Of a DNA stretch of 64,000 nt, positions 1 through 9,049 are shown piece after piece. The stretch's first letter is position 1. Each line of letters opens with the position of its first letter. The stretch spans positions 1,503,001 through 1,567,000 of the forward strand of contig CM076263.1 of the NCBI GenBank assembly GCA_038380795.1, given 5' to 3'. A program made the position numbers and the translations under genes. The notes below the pieces were generated by a model. That model made no database searches. It had not been told where the DNA came from and was given only the letters and a program-made list of their open reading frames with translations. Origin of the DNA: Pyrocephalus nanus (taxonomy: Eukaryota; Chordata; Aves; Passeriformes; Tyrannidae).

Positions 1-175
1 GTGCCGGCATGCCGGGGCTGCCGGCGTGGCCCCGGTGCCGCCGGTGTACCGGCTGCGTCACGGCTGCTGTTGAGGAACAGAGGGCACGGAGGAGCGGGAG
101 GCCTGATCCTGCTCGGGGCTGAGGTCGGGAGAGGGAAGGAGCTCTCGGCGGCTCGCAGGATTTCCGCCTGCTGTC
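1..175. other. CpG-rich segment at the window edge
   Basis: The first 60-70 bases are made largely of repeated GCCGG/CCGGC words and carry many CpGs. A further GC-rich stretch runs to about 175, where the sequence turns abruptly into T-rich DNA. It may be the edge of a CpG island or a GC-rich minisatellite continuing to the left. No exon is recognised in it. Confidence 0.45.
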
Positions 176-205
176 TTTGGATTAGCCCCTGGGTTTTTTT
201 GTTTT

Positions 206-210
<5 letters not shown>

Positions 211-237
<27 letters not shown>
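211..237 (+). repeat. (CT)n microsatellite
   Basis: An uninterrupted CT dinucleotide run of about 13 units, flanked by T runs on both sides. Confidence 0.9.
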
Positions 238-240
<3 letters not shown>

Positions 241-381
241 TTCATTTCTTTTCATTTCTTTTTTTTTTTTTTTATTTTTTATTCTTCAACTTCTTCTTTT
301 AATAAAGGCAATGTCTTGGGTGTTGCCATCTGCTTCTTCCTCTGCAGGTTATTTTACTTGTTTTCTGTTCTCTTTTATTAT

Positions 382-631
382 TTTGTTGCTTTTTTTTCCC
401 CTTCTTCTCTTTATTCTTTTTTCTTCTTTTTCCTTCTCTTTCCTTCTCTTTTTCTCCTTCTTTTTCTCCTTCTTTTTCTCCTTCTTTTTCTCCTTTTTCT
501 CCTTCTTTTTCTCCTACTTTTTTCTTCTTTCCTTCTTCTTCCTTCTCCTTTCTCTTCTTATACTTGTTTTCCTTCTTCTTCCTGTTTTTCCTCTTCTTCT
601 CGTTTTCCTTCTTCTGATATTTTCCCTTTCT
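382..631 (+). repeat. Polypyrimidine tract with 12-bp periodicity
   Basis: About 250 bases are almost purely C and T on the + strand. The centre (about 440-515) is a tandem array of a 12-base unit TTCTTTTTCTCC with small length changes. It is low-complexity sequence; the long Phe/Leu/Ser-rich open frame through it is an artefact of pyrimidine-only codons lacking stops. Long homopurine-homopyrimidine tracts can form triplex DNA, which is general knowledge and not shown here. Confidence 0.85.
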
Positions 632-1885
632 AATGCAAGAAAAAAACTTTTCTGGGCAGGCATTGCAGGGATTTTCCATCCCCGTCCAGAGAAGGGTGGG
701 GGCTTGGATCCCCTGGGCACAAACCTGCTACAAGAGCCACCCTTGGGGGGGATCTTTGCCCATGGGCTCAAGTCATTGGTTCCAAAAAGCTTTTTCCAGG
801 GGGTTTTGTGCTGCTAGGGATGTGATGCGGTGTTTGCTAACAGACAGCCCTACTCTCTTTTTTCTTTTCTTTTTTATTGATTTTTCCCTTGGTTTTTTTT
901 TCCTCTCCCCTCTTTTGGGTTACCATTCAGATGCATGATGATAACTTTCACCCTGTTAATTAACAGGAAACATTGGGACAAGACAGGAAATTACATCAGT
1001 CTTTTATGAGGAAAGAGCCAAGAAAAAAAAAAATGCAAGAAAACATAGTTATTAGTGAAAGGAAAGAAAGTGCCAGGGGAGGAGGAGAAAGAAGGAGAAA
1101 AAAAGGGAGGAAAAAACACCATCCCATGGGCCCTGCTTTTCCGAGGGAGGCTGCTCCAGCACTTGATTTTATTTTTATTATATTGAAAAATATTTGACTA
1201 GCAGGGTCACCTTTGCTTGAGTGCGACGCTCTGGCTTCCCGAGGAATCTTTTTTTATTTTTTTTTTTTTTTTATTTTCATGCTTTTTCTCAGCTTCCTTC
1301 CCCAAACTGTGAGGCCTAGGAAGCTCTTGGCCGGGAGACTAATTTTGGTTTGGCTGCTCAGCCCTTCAAATTGGTCCCCACCCAGTGTCATTATCTTGGT
1401 TTTAACTTGCAAGGAGAAAAAAAAAAAAAAAAAAAATAAAAAAACCACCCTGTAAGAGCTGGCTCAGCCCTTCTCTACCCTTTTAACCTCTCTGAATAAA
1501 AAAACCCTACTGGCTTCAGCCTCTCCGGCTGGGTTGTGCTGGCAGTGCCGAGGCACCGTGGGGTGTTTGCAGGAGGTCCTGGTGATGCTCTTGTGATGCT
1601 CCTCTGTGTGTGATGGCAGGTACCTGGCTCTGTGGTCCTTCCTCATCCTCTCTCGGGGATGAAGGGAGATCCCTGGTGGGGTGCTGAGGTTTGGCAAGCC
1701 CCCTTTGGGGTGAAGTCCTGGCTCCCATGGGCTTTCCTGGATTTTCCTTGAATACCTGGGCAGGTGGAAAGGCAAATTTTGCCATCATGGATAATTCAGA
1801 ACAGCTGGGGGCTCTTAACCCTTGTTGCAAATATGTAGCCATAGATATACGTAGTAAGTGAGACTGTAGATGGTTAAATATTCAG

Positions 1886-2074
1886 CAAAATCTATTCAAC
1901 CTATTTGTGCAGGTTAATGTAAATGGAGATAATATATCCAATATATTATATGTATAATTATATAGGGTATATTCAGTATATAATGAATGTATTCAATATA
2001 TCCATTGTATATTGGACAGATTCCATATCTGTGTAGAATTCTATATAATACATATATAGGTTGAATAGATTTTG
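1886..2074. repeat. AT-rich element with perfect 19-bp terminal inverted repeats
   Basis: The 19 bases at 1886-1904 (CAAAATCTATTCAACCTAT) are the exact reverse complement of 2056-2074. The 151 bases between them are very AT-rich and partly self-complementary (several TATAT/ATATA and CCAATATA blocks), so the whole could fold into a long imperfect hairpin. This resembles a MITE-like non-autonomous DNA transposon or an AT-rich palindrome. I do not recognise a named family and see no clear target-site duplication. Confidence 0.65.
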
Positions 2075-2822
2075 TTTGTTAGAACCAGACCTGCATCAGT
2101 AAGGGCTGGCTTTGTGTTGGGAGAAATGGGTTGGGAAGGTGGTGGAAGCTCAAACGTCTGTGGCTTTTGCAAGTGGAGAGGCTGGCTCTGGATGCAATGA
2201 TTTTTGGTGGTGGAAACCTATGGGTTGAATTTAGGGATGACAAAAAAATACCAGGCATCACTGGGGAGGAGGAGGAGGACCCTCCATGGCGGGTGACACG
2301 AAATAATACCAGAGGAGTTATGTGTCCGTTCACACGCCGGTGTGCAAGGTGGGGTTTTGAGTGGAAAAGCAGGGAAAATGGCAAAATAGTCGAGAAACTT
2401 AAACCCTGAGATGAGGTCCTGCTCGCCCACGCGGGATGGCTGTCAGTGACCCTGTGGCTGGGCTCCGACAGCACCTTCCCAGGCCGAGCGGACGGAGTAA
2501 ATAACTCCATAAAATCATTCTTCGAGCAGGAATCAAATAACAGGAGTTTTATTTGGAAAAGGAGCTGGGAGCCTGAAGTTACATCACTGCGTTTGAAGTG
2601 ATGAATTCATTTGCTTTGGAAGCCAGGCTGAGACTTCTTAGCTCACGATAAGGAACAAACGCATAAATCATAGGCAGAGGCCTGTAGTTTTCCTGTTCTT
2701 TGTCACAGCCAAGCATCGAAAATGTATCCTGGGTGTCAAGAGCAAGAAGCCTTGGCTCACCTGAGATGTTGCACTGCAGTTACCTTCTGGGGAGGATGGT
2801 GTGGTGCTGGGTTTGCCCAGCC

Positions 2823-3152
2823 CCAGATCCCCTGGGCTTTATCCCTGCGGGAAGCTGCTGCTGGGTCTCAATGATGCCCGAATCCCTTGGGTTTTGTCCC
2901 ACTGGGAGGATGCTTCCTGGGTCTCTGTGCTGCCCAAATCCCTTGGGTTTTTTCTCCATGGCAGAATGCTGGCGACACACCAAATCCCTTGAGCTTTGTC
3001 CCCATGGGTGGATACTGCTGGTTGTTGGTGATGCCCAACTTCCCTGGGCTTTGTCCCCATGGGTGGATGCTGCTGGGTGCTGGTGACACCCCAAATCCTC
3101 TGAGCTTTGTCCCCATGGGAGGATCATTCTGGGTCTTGGTGGTGGCACCCCG
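2823..3152 (+). repeat. 56-bp minisatellite, about 6 units
   Basis: Six imperfect units start near 2824, 2880, 2936, 2982, 3038 and 3094. The spacing is 56 bases except for the third unit, which lacks 10. Each unit contains the core AATCCCTTGGGTTTTGTCC, then CATGGGNGGATGCTGCTGGG and a GGTGATGCCC-like end. Open frames across it (Trp/Gly/Pro-rich) follow from the repeat and are not taken as genes. Confidence 0.85.
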
Positions 3153-3359
3153 GTGATGACATGGTCCCCTCCTGGGACCCCGCTCTGCTCTTGATACCAC
3201 AACTGGGATGAGATGAGCCACGAGGAGTTTTTTGGTGTTGTTTTTTTTTTTTTTTTTTAATCTGAGTGCTGCCTACCTGCCCCGTTTTATAGCCCGGGGC
3301 AAACCTCTGCCGGCCTCCTCCGTCTGCGAGAAGGGGGTGCCAGCTCCGCCAGAGCGCCG

Positions 3360-3700
3360 GGAGGGTTAATTACTTAATGAATATAATATTCTCTATAATT
3401 GCTACACGTTATTAATCCAGAGCAAAGTGAGAGGCGAGGGGAGGGGTGCGTGCGTGGCCAGGCTTGTGAACTCCGTCCCAACGCCGTCCGTCCCATCTGT
3501 CCATCCCGCTTGCCCCCCAGAGCGGGTCGGGGCTGGTGCTGTCCGTCTGTCCATCCCTGGGTGGTGACCCTGCCTGTACTCCAGCGTGCTTCGCCGCCTG
3601 CTCTTAGGAATAGGCGTGATTAGATTATGAAGGCAGACAGAAGTAATGATTAACTTTTTCAGTCTGCCTGCTGTCTCCAGTCTGGCGCTGGGTGTTTTTT
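3360..3700. promoter_or_regulatory. Candidate intronic regulatory block
   Basis: This stretch has AT-rich homeodomain-type words (TTAATTACTTAATGAAT at about 3365-3381) next to a cluster of the 4-base SMAD-binding core: AGAC at 3635 and GTCT at 3662, 3673 and 3680, within 50 bases. The content is non-repetitive. Function is inferred from motif density only. Confidence 0.3.
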
Positions 3701-6479
3701 TTTCCCCCTAAGTAGGCCCTGGCCCCGCGTCGACAGGGTATTAGGTTGTAAAGAAAGCCAGGAGGAATGAAGGCAAGCGAGGGAGGGGAAAGGGGAGGGA
3801 GGGAGCCTTTTCCATCGGATCCGGGACTGGAATTTATTGGCAGGAATGCAGTAAATGCTCCAAATGCCAACCCAGCTAAACAGTTTTCATAATTGTTACG
3901 GAGCAGGGCACGACGAGCGTGAAAAGGACTTTTGTTCCTACCCTGCTTTTTTCCATGGGTTTACATCCCTGTGAGGGAGATGCTGCTCTGGGAAAAGGAT
4001 CTGGGGGAGGTGGGCTTTTCTTTTTTTTTTTTTTTAGTGGGGTGAGAAACATATATTTACGTCTGTTTTCAGTCTTTGGTGAGAATTCTGGGCCGGTGTG
4101 TGCTGCAGGGAGAGGCTTTTTTTTCAGTACTGAAATGAGAACGGCAGCGATGTAGTGTCTGTGTGTGTATGGAATGCAGCTGAGGGGGGAAAAGAAAAAA
4201 ATCCCAACACACATCTGTGTATTAGGTATCCCATTTGGAAATCCTAGACTGCTCTACTTCAGTTTTTATTAAGGTCTTTACAAGGTTTTTAACGTGTAAG
4301 CCGCATAGCTACACGCTGTCAGTGGAGGGTTGTGGCTTTGGTGGAGACTATATCCCTGCCCTCCCCAGGGCATCCCCAGGTACAGAGTGACCCCACTTGC
4401 AACAGTGCAGCTTTATCTTTAAATTGCCAAAGCTTTTTAAGGTGATCCTCTAAACCCCAGCTCGGTGGCTGCTTCGAGGGGGCCTGTGATGCCACGGCTG
4501 GCGTGGACTGGTGGCCTCTGGTGGCTTCAGCGCCTGTGGCCTGATTTATCCAGGAAAGGTGACGGGGCAGGATGCTGCCACAGGAGCCTCCAGCACAGCC
4601 CAAGCCGGGAAAGATATTTTGGCAAGCTCGTCCTCAAAGCGTCTGATTTGCATCGCTGTAAGTCAGGAGCCCTTTGTGTGCTGGTTTCTCTTTCTCAGAA
4701 GTTTTCTGGTTAGAGATCTGGGTTGGGTATGGGTGGAGAAGGGGTGTGTCTTTGGTAGCTGCTGAGGCTGAAGCATTGGAGGTGGCTGCTCCTCTCTGGG
4801 AGCTGGGGCTGGTACCAGCCCTGAGTCACTTGGGGCTCCAATGGCTGCATCTCATGAGCACTTGGCTTGGGCTTCCTGTATTTTCCAGAGGAGCCTCCTG
4901 GCTGATTTGTTATGAAAGTGTGATTATTCTAGGTTGCTCTCAAGGAAGGGGAGGAGGTTGGAGGGTGCACAGGGCAGTGGAGCACTGTGAAGCACCTCCC
5001 AAGCCAGCAGGTCCTCCCACCAGCATGGGAGAACAGCAACAGGGACACACAGAGCAAAAATAGGATTTCTGGGGGTTTTCCACAAGGTTCTGCATACCCT
5101 TGTGGCTATTTGAATGGCCTGGGTATCTTAAAAACCCCATGGATGCTGGCAGGGCCACTCTGGAAGGGTCTCCCCCCTCGAAGAATCCCTGTGTCCCACC
5201 CACCCAACTGTCGGGCTGGAGCTCAGGGAAGGGATTCCCGTCCTACTGCTTTTTTGAAACAAGGGAAAAGTTTTCCCACACCTTTGAGGGGTGCAGAAGG
5301 AGAGGCAGATAAAGACGGTTCTTTAAATTAAAACTTCAAAAATAATTAGGCTGACTGTATACTAAACAACAGCAAAGAGGCCCATTTACTGTAAATATTA
5401 TGAATGGATTTGGCTGGCTTCTTCATCCCCACCCTTCCTCTAAGGCTTTTCTCTGAGCTGAGTCGAAATTCGGCCTTCAGACAGCACGATACTCTATAAT
5501 TTGCATGGCTGATGAGGCCTTAAGCCTGGTACGGAGGAAACTGGAGTCAGCTGGCTCCTCTAACCACTGGAGACAGGCAGACAGGCATTTTTGGTGTGTG
5601 CCTGTGTATTTCCCCCCCCTCCCCCCCGCCCCACCTCCTTGTAGCTCCAGCCTTGCTTGGCTTTTAAAGAGAATGGTCACAAAAAAAGGGTTCTTCTCTT
5701 CTTGAGTCGTTTTTAGCCGTGGTAATTGATTAATCACTGTAATTAGACAGGAGCAGTGACTAATGGGATGTTTATGAATCAAATTTCTGGTTTGGTGGAC
5801 TCCATGAACTCAGCAGTTTCACTTGGGTTCTTTCTTTGCTGTCCTGCAGTGCAGGGAACATTGATCACCCCATATTTTTCAAGCTTGAACGTCCCTCCTG
5901 ATTCAGCCTTGGTGTCTACTATACTGGTGTCTGCTCTGGAGTCTCTGTAGGCCTGCAGCAACATTCTCAGAGGGCTCCTTTCTCACTTTACTTTCTTGAT
6001 TTTATTGTCCCATCCCTGAATTAACCCTCAAAAGGTCAGGCCTGGGCTCCAGGCTGGGAGAAAGTTGGCTCAAGGTGCCACCAAGCTGGGGTGGGAACCT
6101 GAGGGGATGTCCTCAGAGGTGAGTCATCTCTACCCACCGTCTCACCTGACCTCCTTTTTGTCCTGATTTCACAAGGGGGTTTCCCAGCTGTGGTGAAGGC
6201 CATGGAAGTTCTTGGTTGGGTCACCTGGGGACTGAGCAGAGCACTCCCAGACTTGTAGGTGGCCACTGAGTCAAAGCTGAGCCAAAGCCCCAGAAATACT
6301 GGGAAATAAGAGACTCCTTCCCTTGGTGGCTTCTGCCATATTTTATCCTCTTTGTCCTCATTGGACTTGCCCTTAGACAAAATCAGCAAACTGAAGTCTT
6401 GTGGGGAAACTCAGGTGTTCATTTATTTTCATGCTGGGTTGACTGATTTTGCGAGGAGCAAGGAGCCATTTGAGTGATT

Positions 6480-6745
6480 GGGTGGGCAACTTGTTAATAA
6501 ATTAAAGAAATAATCTTAAGGCTCTTTAGCCTGCCTGACTGCTGTATATGCTGAGTAATAAGAGCTGCCTAATTAGGCATAGACACAAATTTATGGTCTA
6601 GCCTGTCAATCCGCGGATTAAGGACTGCATAAGTACCTACTGACACGATGGGCTGTAATGGCTCCTAAAGAGATGTTATGGTCTATCGTGTCAATAATCC
6701 ACAGATTAAAGGCTCCCTAAGTATGTGTTGACGTGACTGACTGTC
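6480..6745. repeat. Diverged tandem duplication (85-bp period)
   Basis: The block starting at 6591 (TTATGGTCTAGCCTGTCAAT, then a GGATTAAGG word) recurs at 6676 (TTATGGTCTATCGTGTCAAT, then AGATTAAAGG), an offset of 85 bases. Identity continues loosely for about 65 bases. A more degenerate relative may precede them (6505-6575). The sequence is AT-rich and unlike CR1 or simple repeats. It could be an ancient repeat or a duplicated enhancer unit. Confidence 0.6.
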
Positions 6746-7691
6746 TCAGCTCTTTGGGGGCTCTCCTGCTGGTGAGATGGAGGGACCCCACAGGCCACCT
6801 TGGGCGGTGGCATCCCTGCAGTAGGTAGGGGTTTATTTTCTCTGCAAACAACAGGAGCTTAACACATGACCATCCCCTAAATTAGGCTTTCAGAAACCAT
6901 CCCAGCCATCAAAATCAGGGGGTGGTGAGGAAGGTGAAGCTGTCTAGCCCTTGTGTGCAGGGAGATATAAAAGGTTTGGGGCAAACATTGCTGTGGGTGG
7001 TGTCTCCAGGCTGCCCACAAACTCCGTTAAAGGCACAAAGGCCCTTTTCTGCAGCAGGATATATCGTTTAATTTGGATTCTTTTTTCCCTTTGCTTTTGC
7101 ATAACATACCTGAAAATCTGACTTTAGGTATTTCTCTTGGGTTTACTTTTTCTTTTTTTTTCTTTTATTTTGTTCTGGTTTTTTTTGTTGGTTTGGGCTT
7201 TTTGTTTGCTTTGTTTTGTTTCGTTTTGTCCCCCTACCCTGTAAATCACCTGAGATTTAACTTTTGGGTGCCCATTTTAATTTGTGTTGATGAGCAGGTC
7301 ATGCTCTGCCTTCCCCTCACCTTGATGTTATGCCTCTTCACTTCTGGAGTTAGGACTCAGGGGACTGTTTTTCCTGATATCCTACAAAATTAGCACTTAC
7401 CAATAACAGGAGGGGCAAAGCAGCAACTGGAGTGCCCCGAGCAGTCTCGAAGACCCTTCCCTCGGGAAGGGCGTGAAAAAAAAACACCAAAAAACCCATA
7501 AAAAATTCCAGGTTTTGTGTCTCCGTCTCTTCCATCTCAAGGAGTAGGAGAAGACAGCGATCACGTCTCTGCCCCGGGCGCACAAATGCCACTTAAGGTC
7601 AGCCAAGAGAGATTACCGGGTGCGAGACGCGCTGAGCTTGGTCTCAGCCTCGGCCCAGCCAGACGACACATTGTGCTGACACCAGTCCAGA

Positions 7692-7693
<2 letters not shown>

Positions 7694-7731
<38 letters not shown>
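7694..7731 (+). repeat. Poly(T) run of 38
   Basis: An uninterrupted run of T, the longest pure homopolymer in the SMAD7 intron. No processed gene copy is recognised on either side. Confidence 0.95.
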
Positions 7732-7733
<2 letters not shown>

Positions 7734-7911
7734 TAAGCACAGATCTCCCTCCGTTTGTGCAGGTGGATAAAAGGGGGAAGGACTGTAATGTGCTCATCTG
7801 CTCCTTGGCGGGTGCCCACACAGCACTTGTTTTCCAGCAGAAAGTTGCCTTCCTGGAAAGCCTGTCAGGGATTTCTCCGGGTCTCTGGGGTCCTCAACAT
7901 TGTAAGGATGT

Positions 7912-8332
7912 GGACCTGCTGCCAGGGCTGGAGCCCCTCTGCTCTGGAGCCAGGCTGGGAGAGCTGGGGGGGTTCACCTGGAGAAGAGAAGGATCCAGGG
8001 AGACCTGAGAGCCCCTTGCAGGGCCTAAAGGGGCTCCAGGAGAGCTGGAGAGGGACTGGGGACAAGGGATGGAGGGACAGGATGAGAAAGAATGGCTTCC
8101 CAGTGCCAGAGGGCAGGGATAGATGGGATATTGGGAAGGAATTGTTGGCTGTGAGGGTGGTGAGGCCCTGGCACAGGTTGCCCAGAGAAGTTGTGGAACT
8201 GTCCAAGGCCGGGTTGGATGGGGCTTGGAGCAACCTGGTCTAAATGGAAAGTGTCCCTGCCCATGGCAGGGGGTTGGAACATGACGGTCTTGAAAAGTCC
8301 CCTCAAACCCAATCCATCCTGTCATTCTGTGA
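7912..8332 (+). mobile_element. CR1 LINE, 5'-truncated, sense on +
   Basis: This has the 3' part of an avian CR1: the GAGAAGAGAAGGATCC-type segment, then CAGGTTGCCCAGAGAAG, GGTTGGATGGGGCTTGGAGC, CCTGCCCATGGCAGGGGG, and a degraded ATTCTGTG tail. It is the longest CR1 copy in the SMAD7 intron. Small deletions interrupt it and it has no coding capacity left. Confidence 0.9.
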
Positions 8333-8479
8333 AAATGAGGAGACTTTTCTTAGTTCAGGGTAGCATGGTGAGTGTTGTGTAAGGGCTGATGTTTGATGGG
8401 CAAGCAAGACCCAGGGATCATAGAGGAATGAGGAAGAGGAGGGGGTGAGATGGTGACTAGTTTAGGAAGAGCATGATAA

Positions 8480-8720
8480 GAGGCTCGGGATCAAAACTGT
8501 CCTTTCAAAAAATAAATATGTAAGTACATATAAATTAGAAAAAGCATTCATATGTAGTTTTAAACAACCCTACGGTTGGGTAAATTTATTTGCCTGTAAT
8601 CCTAAAATATCATTGATGAAAGATCCAGTAAGAGGGATTTTAAAAACCTAATCAGGAACACCGTTTTATTCCCATTTTCAGCAGTGAATTGTTATTACTG
8701 CAGATACTGGTGACGATTTC
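8480..8720. other. AT-rich unique sequence, candidate conserved noncoding
   Basis: Non-repetitive AT-rich sequence with no open frame. It has the uneven, word-rich composition seen in conserved noncoding elements, but this cannot be shown without a cross-species alignment. Confidence 0.2.
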
Positions 8721-9030
8721 GACAGCTCTTGACGTGATCCGCTGGGAGTGGTCCCGGCGGGTGAGATAGCTCAGTGTGTGCTCAACGTGCTGTTTTCTTT
8801 CAAAGTCAGTTGATTACAGGAAAACCTTTAGCTATGTCAAAACAAAACAAAACGCAAACAAAAGATCCCCAGCCCACCTCCCCTCTGTGTCCATGAACTT
8901 GGCCCTGGCACAAGGCTGAGATCTGAAAGCCGGACAGGAGCTACGTTGTTTTAGTTTATTACTATTATTTTTTAAATTCAGTTTTGCTGAAATGCTTTGG
9001 TTCTTTGTGAATTAAAAAAAAAAACCAAAC

Positions 9031-9049
9031 ACAACAACAACAACAACAA
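9031..9049 (+). repeat. (ACA)n microsatellite
   Basis: Six trinucleotide units within a wider A-rich, AAC-rich stretch (9013-9100). Confidence 0.85.

Noticed and set aside
1..633. Long open frame (210 codons) rich in Phe, Leu and Ser
   Set aside because: It runs through CT repeats and a polypyrimidine tract that cannot form stop codons on that strand. It has no domain, starts at the window edge and lies in an intron.
2823..3152. Possible CRISPR-like array
   Set aside because: The units are contiguous 56-base tandem copies without spacers, in a vertebrate intron. It is a minisatellite.
7694..7731. Poly(T) as the tail of a processed pseudogene on the - strand
   Set aside because: No coding or UTR-like sequence is recognisable upstream of the tract on the - strand, and no target-site duplication was seen.
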